A program made the position numbers and the translations under genes. From an uncultured Rubrobacteraceae bacterium (GTDB lineage: Bacteria; Actinomycetota; Rubrobacteria; Rubrobacterales; Rubrobacteraceae): a stretch of 64,000 nucleotides of DNA. Each line of letters opens with the position of its first letter. Position 1 is the stretch's first letter. The stretch lies in NCBI GenBank assembly GCA_902806085.1, contig CADCVH010000102.1, positions 1 to 64,000 on the forward strand, given 5' to 3'. Positions 14,826-22,442 of this stretch are shown here, one piece after another. The notes under the pieces are model-generated. The model was not told the origin of the DNA. It did not search any database and worked only from the letters and a program-made list of their open reading frames with translations.

Positions 14826-15509
14826 TTGCGCGCCGCCGTCTTCCTGAACGGGTCACCGGACCCGCCCGACCTGCTCCGGCGCGCCGCCGCCCGGGCCGAC
14901 CTCGTGGTCGCCGCCGACGGTGGGGCCCTGCACGCCCTAGCCGCCGGGGTCGTCCCCGACCTCGTCGTCGGCGACATGGACTCCCTGGGGGACGAGGGGG
15001 CGCGACGGGTCGAGGGGCGGGGGGCTTCCCTGGAGCGCCACCCGTCCCGGAAGGACAAGATGGATGGGCACCTGGCCGTCCTCGCGGCCCGGGAGAGGGG
15101 CGTCACGGACCTCGACCTTCTCTGCGCCGCGGGCGGACGGCCCGGCGCCGTCTTCGCGCTGCCGCACCTGCTGCTGGCGGCGGAGCGGATGGGGGTTCGG
15201 GCGACAGTTGCCGCCGAATGGGGGGAGATGTTCGTGGTGGAGGACGGCCACAGGACGGTGGGGGGCGTGCCGGGCGAGAGCGTCTCCGTCTTTCCGGTCT
15301 CCGGTGTTGCGGAGGGCGTCACCCTGGAGGGTTTCGAGTACCCGCTGGGGGAGGCCCGGATCGGGGCCGGCGACACTTTAGGGTTCCACAACGAGCTGCT
15401 CGGGGAGGAGGCCAGGGTTGCCGTGAAGGGCGGCGCCCTGCTCGTGATCCACGAGACGAGGAGAGACGAGGCCCGGACGATGCCGGGCGGGGGAGGGGAG
15501 ACGTTTTGA
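14826..15509 (+). CDS. thiN: thiamine pyrophosphokinase (thiamine to TPP)
   Basis: Thiamine diphosphokinase moves pyrophosphate from ATP to thiamine. The 227-residue protein has DLVVAADGGALHAL and PDLVVGDMDSL in the N-terminal catalytic domain, and a C-terminal beta-sandwich ending LLVIHETR. The third motif reads KDKMDGHLA where family members have KDxTDxxxA, so a catalytic-region threonine is replaced by methionine. The start is TTG just after the thiT stop codon. Together with ThiT it allows direct use of external thiamine. Confidence 0.87.
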   Translation: MRAAVFLNGSPDPPDLLRRAAARADLVVAADGGALHALAAGVVPDLVVGDMDSLGDEGARRVEGRGASLERHPSRKDKMDGHLAVLAARERGVTDLDLLCAAGGRPGAVFALPHLLLAAERMGVRATVAAEWGEMFVVEDGHRTVGGVPGESVSVFPVSGVAEGVTLEGFEYPLGEARIGAGDTLGFHNELLGEEARVAVKGGALLVIHETRRDEARTMPGGGGETF

Positions 15510-16273
15510 GCGTTCTTGCGGGAAAGGTCGCCCTCGTCACCGGCGCCAGCCGGGGGGTTGGCGCCGCCATAGCGAACGCGCTGGCCGACGAGGGCGCGGC
15601 GGTCGTCGTCAACTACCTGAGGAGCGGGGAACTCGCGGAGGAGGTCGCCGGCGGCATCCGCGGTCGCGGCGGCAGGGCCGTCGCCCATCAGGCGGACGTG
15701 ACCGACGAGGCCGCCGTAAAGGGGATGGTCCAGAGGACGGCCGAAGAGTTTGGCCCCGTGGACGTGCTCGTGAACAACGCGCTCCCCGATTACAGGTTCG
15801 ACCCCGTCGGGCGCAAGGACTTCGGGAGCGTGGGGTGGGGAGACTTCTTGCAGCAGCTCGGGGGGCTCAAGGGTGCTTTGCACTGCTCGCAGGCGGTGGT
15901 GCCCGGGATGGTGGAGGGGGGAGGGGGCAGGATCTTGAGCATCCTCTCCAACCTCATAAACAACCCCGTCGTCCCCTACCACGACTACACGACCGCCAAA
16001 AGCGCCCTGCTCGGCTTCTCCCGCAACCTGGCCGCCGAGCTCGGGCCCCACAACATAACGGTCAACATGGTCGCAGGCGGCCTCATAGACGAGACGGACG
16101 CGAGCGCCCCCACCACCGAGGAGGTCCGCCAACTGGTCGCCGCCTCGACACCCCTGCGCCGCCTCGGCACCCCGGAGGACCTCGCGCGCGCCGTCCTCAT
16201 GTTCGCCTCACCGTGGTCGGACTTCGTGACCGGACAGTACATCACCTGCGACGGCGGGCTGGTGATGGCTTAA
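15506..16273 (+). CDS. SDR family oxidoreductase in thiamine operon (3-oxoacyl-ACP reductase-like)
   Basis: This 255-residue classical SDR has KVALVTGASRGVGAAIA for cofactor binding, NNALPDYR in place of NNAG, and YHDYTTAKSALLGF with the catalytic Tyr and Lys. The C-terminal VTGQYITCDGGLVM is typical of FabG-like proteins. The substrate is unknown. The TTG start overlaps the thiN stop codon as TTGA, and GGGAGGGGAG precedes it, so it is translationally coupled inside the riboswitch-controlled operon. That context suggests a vitamer-related or cofactor-recycling role, though it may be a passenger. Confidence 0.87.
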   Translation: MSVLAGKVALVTGASRGVGAAIANALADEGAAVVVNYLRSGELAEEVAGGIRGRGGRAVAHQADVTDEAAVKGMVQRTAEEFGPVDVLVNNALPDYRFDPVGRKDFGSVGWGDFLQQLGGLKGALHCSQAVVPGMVEGGGGRILSILSNLINNPVVPYHDYTTAKSALLGFSRNLAAELGPHNITVNMVAGGLIDETDASAPTTEEVRQLVAASTPLRRLGTPEDLARAVLMFASPWSDFVTGQYITCDGGLVMA

Positions 16274-16318
16274 AGCTTTCGGGCATCGGATTGTAGGCTT
16301 CGGCTCTTGGGAGGGACT

Positions 16319-17113
16319 TTGAAACGGGTTATGAGCGTAGCGACGAGCGATTCGGGGGCGGGGGCCGGCATCCAGGCCGACCTGAAGGCGTTCTTGCGCT
16401 GCGGCGTCTACGGCACGACGGCCATCGCCGCCACGACCGCCCAGAACACCGTCGGCGTAACGGACATATATCCGTTTCCGCCGGAGGTGGCGGTGAAACA
16501 GATAGAGGCCGTCGCCGGGGACATCGGGGCGGATGCGGTCAAGACCGGGATGTTGTTCAACGCCGGCATCATCTCCGCGGTGGCCGGGGCGGTGCGGCGG
16601 CTGGGGTTGCCGAACCTGGTGGTTGATCCGGTCATGGTCGCGGAGAGCGGGGCGACGCTGCTGGAGCCGGCGGCGGTGGAGACGTACAAGGACGGGCTCT
16701 TCCCGCTCGCCCGGGCCGTGACGCCTAACGTCAACGAGGCTTTCGCGATCCTCGGCGAGCCCGTGGAGGAGGCGAAGATCGAGGACTGCGCGGCCGCGCT
16801 CTACGAGCTTGGTCCCGAGGTCGTGGTCATCACCGGCGGGCATACGTCCGCGGGTGCGGACCTTCTCTACGACGGCGGGAGGTTCGAGAGGATAGAGGGC
16901 CCCGTGCATCCCTCGGAGAACACCCACGGGGCGGGTTGCACGCACTCTTCGGCGCTCGCGAGCTTTCTGGCGCGGGGCTTCGATCCCGTGGAGGCGGCCC
17001 GGCGGGCCCGGGCGGTCGCCTCCGAGGCGGTCGGGTACGGGCTCGGGGAGATCGGGGCCGGCGCGGGCCCGGTGCACGCTTTAGGCGGTATCCTGGAAAG
17101 GGGAGGGCGATGA
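16319..17113 (+). CDS. thiD: hydroxymethylpyrimidine (phosphate) kinase ThiD
   Basis: ThiD phosphorylates HMP to HMP-P and then HMP-PP. The protein has the ribokinase-like start VMSVATSDSGAGAGIQADLKAF, TTAIAATTAQNTVGV, and AVKTGMLFNAGII. It continues with VVDPVMVAESGATLL and the C-terminal ATP/anion-hole motif THGAGCTHSSALAS with its catalytic Cys. Length is 264 residues. TTG 16319 is preferred over 16307 because GGGAGGG lies five bases upstream. Its stop overlaps the thiM start as ATGA. Confidence 0.93.
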   Translation: MKRVMSVATSDSGAGAGIQADLKAFLRCGVYGTTAIAATTAQNTVGVTDIYPFPPEVAVKQIEAVAGDIGADAVKTGMLFNAGIISAVAGAVRRLGLPNLVVDPVMVAESGATLLEPAAVETYKDGLFPLARAVTPNVNEAFAILGEPVEEAKIEDCAAALYELGPEVVVITGGHTSAGADLLYDGGRFERIEGPVHPSENTHGAGCTHSSALASFLARGFDPVEAARRARAVASEAVGYGLGEIGAGAGPVHALGGILERGGR

Positions 17114-17910
17114 ACGCTTCTGAGGTCTTGCGACGGCTCGGGAAGGAGCGACCGCTCGTCCACCACCTGACCAACTACGTCACCGTCAACCTCGTCGCCA
17201 ACGCGACGCTCGCGACGGGTGCGTTGCCCGTGATGGCCAACGCCGTCGAGGAGGTCGAGGAGATGGTGGCGACCGCCTCCGCGCTCGTCATCAACATGGG
17301 GACGCTGGACGGGGCTTGGGTGGAGGCCATGGTCCTTGCCGGCAAGGAGGCCAACCGCCGCGGCATCCCGGTGATCCTCGACCCCGTCGGCGCCGGGGCC
17401 ACCCGCTTTCGCACCGAGACGCCCGAGAGGCTCCTCTCGGAGATAAGCTTCGCCGCCGTCTGCGGGAACGCGGGGGAGATCTCGACGCTCGCGGGCCTCG
17501 CCGCGGAGGTGCGCGGGGTGGAGAGCATCGGCGGCGACGCCCGCGAGGCCGCCCGGAAGGCAGCCCTACGCCTTGGCACGACGGTCGCTGCGACCGGCGA
17601 GGTGGACTACGTGTGCGACGGGGAACGCCTCTTTGCCGTCGAGAACGGCCACCCCCTGATGGGCCGCATCGTCGGGAGCGGCTGCGCCTCCACGGCCGTG
17701 GTCGGGTGCTTCGCCGCCGTCGGGGGCGGCGGCTCGGAGACGGTGGCCGGCGCCCTGGCCCTCTTCGGCCGGGCGGGGGAGGCCGCGGCAGAAGGGTCAG
17801 AAGGCCCCGGCACCTTCGAGCCCCGCCTGCTCGACGCGCTGGCCGCCCTCGCCGCCGACCCCGACGAGCTCGACGGGCGCCTCGTGGTCGAGGATCTGCC
17901 CCTTGCGTAG
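17110..17910 (+). CDS. thiM: hydroxyethylthiazole kinase ThiM
   Basis: ThiM phosphorylates hydroxyethylthiazole (THZ) for salvage. The 266-residue protein shows PLVHHLTNYVTVNLVANATLA, LVINMGTLDGAWVEAM and VILDPVGAGATRFRTE. It also has VCGNAGEI with the catalytic-site residues and GRIVGSGCASTAVVG with the conserved cysteine. It starts in an ATGA overlap with thiD and overlaps the following thiW start by eight bases, a tight operon arrangement. Confidence 0.95.
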   Translation: MNASEVLRRLGKERPLVHHLTNYVTVNLVANATLATGALPVMANAVEEVEEMVATASALVINMGTLDGAWVEAMVLAGKEANRRGIPVILDPVGAGATRFRTETPERLLSEISFAAVCGNAGEISTLAGLAAEVRGVESIGGDAREAARKAALRLGTTVAATGEVDYVCDGERLFAVENGHPLMGRIVGSGCASTAVVGCFAAVGGGGSETVAGALALFGRAGEAAAEGSEGPGTFEPRLLDALAALAADPDELDGRLVVEDLPLA

Positions 17911-18427
17911 CCCCCGGAGCACCGCGGGGGGCACCGCGGGGAGCACCGCGGGGGGCGCCACGCGCAGGCTCGTCCTCGCCGCGCTCTTCGCGGGGCTGGG
18001 TGTCCTTCTCTCCTCCTTCGCCATACCCGTCGGCGCGTCGCGCGTCTTCCCTTTCCAGCACGCCATAAACGCCGTCGCGGGGGTCCTGCTCGGCCCGTGG
18101 TGGGCTGCGGGTTCGGCGCTCGTTACCGCGACCTTGAGGTTCTCCCTCGGGACCGGGAGCCTCTTCGCCTTTCCCGGGAGCCCCTTTGGGGCGCTGGCGG
18201 TCGGCTTCGCTTACCGGTTGCTGCGCCGGGACGAGGCCGCGCTGTTCGAGCCGGTCGGCACCGTGCTCGTCGGGGCGACGCTCGGGGCGGTCCTGATCTC
18301 GCCGTTCCTCGGGGCGGCAGGGGGCGGCCTGATCGCCCTGATGATCGCCTTCGCCTTCTCCAGCGTCCCCGGCGCCGTTATCGGCTACGGGGTCCTGAAG
18401 ATCTTGAGAAGGTCCGGGCAGGCGTGA
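17903..18427 (+). CDS. thiW: ECF transporter S component ThiW (thiazole uptake)
   Basis: This 174-residue membrane protein has about five hydrophobic segments: LVLAALFAGLGVLLSSF, AINAVAGVLLGPWWAAGSALVTATLRF and others. It carries the ThiW-like VGASRVFPFQHAINAVAGVLLGP and FPGSPFGALAVG. It is predicted to bind the thiazole precursor for the energy-coupling factor transporter. It sits beside thiM, the THZ kinase, which supports that substrate. The first 18 codons encode a repeated STAGGTAG stretch from a GC-rich tandem repeat (17918-17954). Start is TTG overlapping thiM. Confidence 0.87.
   Translation: MRSPRSTAGGTAGSTAGGATRRLVLAALFAGLGVLLSSFAIPVGASRVFPFQHAINAVAGVLLGPWWAAGSALVTATLRFSLGTGSLFAFPGSPFGALAVGFAYRLLRRDEAALFEPVGTVLVGATLGAVLISPFLGAAGGGLIALMIAFAFSSVPGAVIGYGVLKILRRSGQA
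17918..17954 (+). repeat. GCACCGCGGGG tandem repeat at the 5' end of thiW
   Basis: Three consecutive copies of a 12-base unit (AGCACCGCGGGG, G/A variant at the first base) are followed by a partial GCGCC copy. The unit is read as Ser/Gly-Thr-Ala-Gly and lengthens the cytoplasmic N terminus of ThiW. Confidence 0.7.
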
Positions 18428-18501
18428 TGAAGATGGTGAGGAGCTTAACGGCGGGGTCGCCGTTCACTGAAAGGGGGGACGAGGAGGCGTATGTTTGGGG
18501 C

Positions 18502-19269
18502 ATGAAGCGGACGCCCCGGGCGCAGGAAATCCTGAACGACTCCGACCACCGCGCCTACCCGGTGCCCGCCGGTCCCTGGGCCCTGGGCATGAGCTGGCAC
18601 GACCTCCTCTTCATGCACTGGCCCGTCCCCGCGGACCAACTGCGCCCGCTCGTGCCGTCCGCCTTGAACCTGGACACCTTCGACGGCGACGCCTGGCTCG
18701 GCGTCGTCCCGTTCCGCATGAGCGGCGTGAGGCCCCGCCTTATGCCCGCCGTGCCCGGGCTCTCCGGCTTCCCCGAGCTGAACCTCCGCACGTACGTCAG
18801 CGCCGGCGGAAAGCCCGGCATCTGGTTCTTCTCCCTGGACGCCCACAACCCCGTGGCCGTCCGCCTCGCGCGCGCCACCTTCAAGCTGCCGTACTTCGAC
18901 GCCCGGATGTCCTCCCGGAAGGAGGGCGAGGAGATCCACTACCGCAGCACCCGCACGCACCGGGGCGCCCCGCCGGCGGAGTTCGTGGGCCGCTACCGGC
19001 CGGCGGGCGGGCCGTTCGAGAGCCGGCCGGGGTCGCTGGAGAACTTCCTGACGGAGCGCTACTGCCTCTACGCCGCGGACGGGAGGGGCAACGTCCGGCG
19101 GGGGGACATCCACCACCAGCTCTGGCCCCTGCGCCCCGCGGAGGCCGAGGTAGAGACGCTCCGGATGACCGGCCAGATCGGGGTCGCCCTGCCCGACACC
19201 CCGCCGCTCCTGCACTTCTCGGAGCGGCTCGACGTGCTCGCCTGGCCCCCGAGGAGGTTGGAATCTTGA
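18502..19269 (+). CDS. DUF2071 (YqjF-like) protein in thiamine operon
   Basis: This 255-residue protein has DUF2071 hallmarks. The N-terminal WHDLLFMHWPVPADQLRPLVP is followed by LDTFDGDAWLGVVPFRMSGVRPR, FPELNLRTYV, GIWFFSLDA and a late YRPAGG...LENFLTERYCLY. The family function is unknown. The start at 18502 is preferred because homologues begin near this point; an in-frame ATG at 18427 overlaps the thiW stop codon and cannot be excluded. A TATGTT hexamer ends six bases before 18502, so an internal leaderless promoter is possible. It is coupled to thiE by a TTGA overlap, so it belongs to the thiamine operon. Confidence 0.87.
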   Translation: MKRTPRAQEILNDSDHRAYPVPAGPWALGMSWHDLLFMHWPVPADQLRPLVPSALNLDTFDGDAWLGVVPFRMSGVRPRLMPAVPGLSGFPELNLRTYVSAGGKPGIWFFSLDAHNPVAVRLARATFKLPYFDARMSSRKEGEEIHYRSTRTHRGAPPAEFVGRYRPAGGPFESRPGSLENFLTERYCLYAADGRGNVRRGDIHHQLWPLRPAEAEVETLRMTGQIGVALPDTPPLLHFSERLDVLAWPPRRLES

Positions 19270-19901
19270 GGATCGACGACGCCCGGTTTCTCCTGGTCAC
19301 GGACCCGCGCCCGGACCTCGTCGCCCGCGTGGAGGCCGCCCTCCGGGGCGGGGTCGACATAGTCCAGCTGCGGGACAAGAAGGCTTCGAGAGAAGAGTTG
19401 ATCCCGCTCGCGGAGGAACTCAAGGACGTGTGCGGGCGTGCCGGCGTCCTGTTCACCGTCAACGACGATGTGGATCTCGCCAGGCGCGTCGGGGCGGACG
19501 GGGTGCATCTCGGGGAGGACGACGATCCCACGCCGCGCGCCCGGGGCGTCCTCGGCCCGGGCGTCGTGGTCGGGCGCTCCGCCGGGGGTGTTGCCGAAGC
19601 CCTGGAGGCCGTTCGCGGGGGCGCGGATTACCTCGGCGTCGGGGCGGTTCACGCCACCCCGACGAAGCCCGAAGGGGATGTCGCCGGGCTCGCCCTGATC
19701 CGGGCCCTGGCCCGCGAGGACCTCTCCGTCCCGTGGTTCGCCATCGGCGGCGTGACCCTCGAAACCGCCCCCGCCGTCGCCGGGGCCGGCGCCCCCGGAT
19801 TCGCCGTCGTCCGCGCGGTCCTCGACGCCGAGGACCCGGAGAATGCCGCCCGAAAACTGCGCGCGCTGCTGGACTGGCGACGCGGGGCTGAAGGCCAATA
19901 A
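19266..19901 (+). CDS. thiE: thiamine phosphate synthase ThiE
   Basis: ThiE joins HMP-PP and THZ-P to give thiamine monophosphate. This 211-residue TIM-barrel protein has FLLVTDPR, GGVDIVQLRDKKASREEL and FTVNDDVDLARRVGADGVHLGEDD. VVGRSAGG, ADYLGVGAVHATPTKP and PWFAIGGVTLETA are also present, all standard ThiE motifs. The TTG start overlaps the DUF2071 stop as TTGA; GAGGAGG lies upstream. It ends the riboswitch-controlled operon. Confidence 0.95.
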   Translation: MRIDDARFLLVTDPRPDLVARVEAALRGGVDIVQLRDKKASREELIPLAEELKDVCGRAGVLFTVNDDVDLARRVGADGVHLGEDDDPTPRARGVLGPGVVVGRSAGGVAEALEAVRGGADYLGVGAVHATPTKPEGDVAGLALIRALAREDLSVPWFAIGGVTLETAPAVAGAGAPGFAVVRAVLDAEDPENAARKLRALLDWRRGAEGQ

Positions 19902-19929
19902 CCCAGACCCCTGCGCCCCCACCGAAAGA

Positions 19930-19935
19930 TATACT
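19930..19935 (+). promoter_or_regulatory. -10 element of the tandem-Nudix/thiL operon
   Basis: TATACT ends six bases before the ATG of a ten-codon mini reading frame (19942-19974), the spacing expected for a leaderless transcript. Confidence 0.6.
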
Positions 19936-19941
19936 CCCCGG

Positions 19942-19974
19942 ATGGCCGGCGTCTACAAGGATCTCGTTCTATGA
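19942..19974 (+). CDS. ten-residue upstream mini-ORF (MAGVYKDLVL)
   Basis: An ATG six bases after TATACT opens a frame of ten codons, MAGVYKDLVL, whose TGA overlaps the ATG of the tandem-Nudix gene as ATGA (19971-19974). There is no Shine-Dalgarno before the Nudix gene. A leaderless ribosome reading this peptide and restarting at the overlap would explain its translation. A second example lies at 42515. Confidence 0.5.
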   Translation: MAGVYKDLVL

Positions 19975-20843
19975 GGGCCGATCTCGTCTCGGGCATTCTG
20001 CCGGTGCGCCCCGACGGGCGCATGTTGTTGCTGCAACGTCCGGCGGGGACCTGGGAGCCGCCGGCGGGTCGGCTGCGTCCCGGGGAGTGCTTCGAATCCG
20101 GAGCCGTGCGGGAGCTATACGAGGAGACCGGGATGCTCGTCGCCCCGCGGCGCATACTCGCGACCTGGGTTGGCGATGCCCCGGGCGGCCGCTCGCTGGC
20201 CGCCGTGACCTTTATCGGGCGGACGGAAGTGGGGGAGGTAAGGCTCTCCGACGAGCACCTGGATCACAGGTGGGTGACCCTCGATGAGTGGCTCGCGCTG
20301 CCGAGCTGGTGGAGCCCGCAGAACATCCGCCGCGTGGCGGGACCATTGAGGGCGCTTCGCGAAGCGCCCCTGCCGAGGCCGGCGCCGCCGGGGGGTGGGG
20401 AGGAGGACGGCGTCGTCAACGCCATCCTGGGCGCTGGGGTGGTGGTAGCGGATCTCGAAGGGCCGGTGCCGCGGGCCTTGCTCATGCGCCGCCGGAAGCC
20501 GCCCGTGGGGCTCTGGGAGAACCCGGGAGGGGTGCTGGAGCCCGACGAGGATTTCGAGGCCTGCGCCCGGCGTGAGGCGGGGGAAGAGACGGGCGTGAAG
20601 ATCGAAGGCCCCCTGTCGGCCTGGTGGACGCGGGTCGAGCCCTGGAAGGCCCCGGACGACCCCGAGCTGTACGCCGGGGTCGGTTTCCTCGCCCGCCACC
20701 CGGGGGGTGAGGTCGAGCTCGAGGACTCGGCCCACGACGCCTACCTGTGGGCGACGGAGGGGGAGTGGCGGGGCCTGCCCACCTGGTACACGAAGAGGGA
20801 TTCGGACGTGTTGTGGGCGGAGATCCGGGAGATGCGCCGGTGA
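19971..20843 (+). CDS. tandem Nudix hydrolase (two fused domains)
   Basis: The 290-residue protein contains two complete Nudix domains. The first box is GRLRPGECFESGAVRELYEE then TGM (residues about 33-55). The second is GGVLEPDEDFEACARREAGE then ETGV (about 178-201). A proline-rich linker near 128 separates them. Both boxes keep the metal-binding RExxEE residues. The substrate is unknown. It heads a three-gene operon ending in thiL, next to the thiamine salvage operon. A role in clearing damaged or toxic thiamine diphosphates, or in hydrolysing another diphosphate, is an inference from location. Confidence 0.88.
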   Translation: MRADLVSGILPVRPDGRMLLLQRPAGTWEPPAGRLRPGECFESGAVRELYEETGMLVAPRRILATWVGDAPGGRSLAAVTFIGRTEVGEVRLSDEHLDHRWVTLDEWLALPSWWSPQNIRRVAGPLRALREAPLPRPAPPGGGEEDGVVNAILGAGVVVADLEGPVPRALLMRRRKPPVGLWENPGGVLEPDEDFEACARREAGEETGVKIEGPLSAWWTRVEPWKAPDDPELYAGVGFLARHPGGEVELEDSAHDAYLWATEGEWRGLPTWYTKRDSDVLWAEIREMRR

Positions 20844-21136
20844 ACGGGACGCAGGATCTAAAGGAAGAGGGAACGGAACCCCCCGCCGGCGGGAGACCAG
20901 GCAGGGCGCGGTTCTTCGGTATAGCGCTGATGGCGTTCGCGGTCCTGATGTGGGTAGCGGCGGCGGCCGTGCTGCTCCTTCCTCTCTCGGGGACGCAGAA
21001 GGTGTGGGCGACGTCGGCGTTTCTCGTGGCGGGGGAGGTGGCGTTCTGGGCCTCCGCCGTCCTTCTCGGGCGGGAGGTGTTCCGGCGCTACCGGGGAAGC
21101 CTGGACCCGCGCAGGCTCTTCGGGGGGCGCAGATGA
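20840..21136 (+). CDS. small membrane protein, transporter-suffix-domain type
   Basis: This 98-residue protein has two transmembrane helices (FFGIALMAFAVLMWVAAAAVLLLPL and VWATSAFLVAGEVAFWASAVLLG) separated by a short SGTQK loop, and a basic C-terminal tail. Proteins of this shape are often named transporter suffix domain proteins; no activity is known. Its GTG overlaps the Nudix stop codon as GTGA, and its TGA overlaps the thiL ATG as ATGA, so all three are translationally coupled. Confidence 0.72.
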   Translation: MNGTQDLKEEGTEPPAGGRPGRARFFGIALMAFAVLMWVAAAAVLLLPLSGTQKVWATSAFLVAGEVAFWASAVLLGREVFRRYRGSLDPRRLFGGRR

Positions 21137-22065
21137 ACGAGTTCGACGTGATCCGCAAGTTCTCCGGCCTCTTACCGCCCGCGCCCGCGGAGGTCCTCGT
21201 GCCCATCGGCGACGACTGCGCCGTCTTGAGGCTAGGGGACGGGACGTGGGTCGCCGCCTCGGACATGCTCGTTTCGGGACGCCACTTCAAGGGGTGGGCG
21301 GCCCCCGCGGACGTCGGTTACAAGGCGGTGGCCGTCAACGTCTCGGACGTGGCGGCGATGGGGGGGATCCCGCGGTTCGTCCTGGTCTCCGGCGCCGCGC
21401 CCGATCCCGAGATGGCGCTCGGCGTCTTCGAGGGGGTGGCGGAGGCGTGCGGGGCGTTCGGCGTCTACCCGCTCGGTGGCGACACCACGCGCGCCGACGC
21501 CCTCACGGTGGACGTCGCCATCCTCGGCGAGCTGGGGGCGGCGCCCGTCCTGCGCTCGGGGGCGAGGCCGGGGGACCTGCTCGCCGTCACGGGAGAGCTC
21601 GGCGCCTCGGCGGCCGGGCTCCTCGCGCTGGAGGAAGGGAGAGAGGGTTTTGGACGATTAAAGAAGAGGCACCTGCGGCCCCTCCCGAGGACAGAGGCCG
21701 GGCGGGCGGCGGCGGGGCTCGGGGTGGGGGCCATGATCGACCTCTCAGACGGCCTCGCCTCCGACGTCCGCCACGTCTGCGAAGCGAGCGGCGTAGGGTG
21801 CAGGGTGGACCTCGACCTGCTTCCCGTCGCGCACGACGCGCGCGAGCTCGCGGCGTCCCTGGGGCGCGACCCCGCGTTGCTCGCCGCAACCGGAGGCGAA
21901 GATTACGAGCTCCTCGTCTCCGCCCCGGAGCGGGTCCTGAGAACCCTCGCCGAAACCGTAGATATACCCGTAACAGTCGTGGGGGAGATTGCTGGGTCCG
22001 GCATCGACTTCCGGCGCGGGGGCGACCCGGTCGATCACCTTTCAGGCTGGGACCACTTCGCCTAG
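21133..22065 (+). CDS. thiL: thiamine-monophosphate kinase ThiL
   Basis: ThiL converts thiamine monophosphate to TPP with ATP. The protein (310 residues) has PIGDDCAVLRLGDGTWVAASDMLVSGRHF, AVAVNVSDVAAMGG and YPLGGDTTRAD. VTGELGASAAGL, MIDLSDGLASDVRHVCEASG and TGGEDYELLVSAP follow, all ThiL/PurM-superfamily motifs. It completes the ThiE route, whereas ThiN completes the direct thiamine route. It is the last gene of the Nudix-membrane protein-thiL operon. Confidence 0.95.
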   Translation: MNEFDVIRKFSGLLPPAPAEVLVPIGDDCAVLRLGDGTWVAASDMLVSGRHFKGWAAPADVGYKAVAVNVSDVAAMGGIPRFVLVSGAAPDPEMALGVFEGVAEACGAFGVYPLGGDTTRADALTVDVAILGELGAAPVLRSGARPGDLLAVTGELGASAAGLLALEEGREGFGRLKKRHLRPLPRTEAGRAAAGLGVGAMIDLSDGLASDVRHVCEASGVGCRVDLDLLPVAHDARELAASLGRDPALLAATGGEDYELLVSAPERVLRTLAETVDIPVTVVGEIAGSGIDFRRGGDPVDHLSGWDHFA

Positions 22066-22187
22066 AGCGTGGCAGCACGCGGAGCCTCTCGGGCTCCCGC
22101 CTTCAGCATTCCAGCTTCCGGGTTGGGTCGATGATTTGTCGACGCCTGTACGGGCATCGATTAGGAAGGCGACAGAAGGAGGACGGT

Positions 22188-22391
22188 GTGCCTTACAAGA
22201 TGATCACGCAACTGCCGGACGGCGTGAAGAACAATTTGCCCAAGCACGCGCGGGAGATCTACAAAGAGGCCTTCAACTCCGCGGAGGAGCAGTACGGTGA
22301 GGAGAGCCGCGCCCACCGCGTGGCCTGGGGCGCGGTGGAGCAGAAGTACGAGAAAGACGAGAACGGAAACTGGGTCTCCAAGGAGGGCTAG
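22188..22391 (+). CDS. ChaB family protein
   Basis: This 67-residue protein reads MITQLPDGVKNNLPKHAREIYKEAFNSAEEQYGEE, then AHRVAWGAVEQKYEKDENGNW. It matches the ChaB family of small helical proteins first linked to cation transport regulation in E. coli; function remains unclear. The GTG at 22188 is preceded by AGAAGGAGG five bases upstream, a strong ribosome site. The gene converges on tenA, with a hairpin-forming repeat between them. Confidence 0.9.
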   Translation: MPYKMITQLPDGVKNNLPKHAREIYKEAFNSAEEQYGEESRAHRVAWGAVEQKYEKDENGNWVSKEG

Positions 22392-22392
22392 T

Positions 22393-22437
22393 CAGCACGC
22401 CTGGGCCTCCGCTTTCGGCGCGCAGCCGGAAGGTGGT
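22393..22437. repeat. AGCACGCC hairpin repeat between chaB and tenA
   Basis: AGCACGCC at 22393 can pair imperfectly with GGTGGTGTGCT at 22425-22437 across the gap between the two converging genes. Related AGCACGCC units follow the HNH gene (34069) and lie at 10728 and 22074. It could serve as a bidirectional terminator. Confidence 0.4.
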
Positions 22438-22442
22438 GTGCT

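Noticed and set aside
13865-16132. 755-codon minus-strand frame
   Set aside because: It is antisense to the Nudix, thiT, thiN and SDR genes, Arg/Pro/Gly-rich, and without domains. High GC makes long antisense frames common here.
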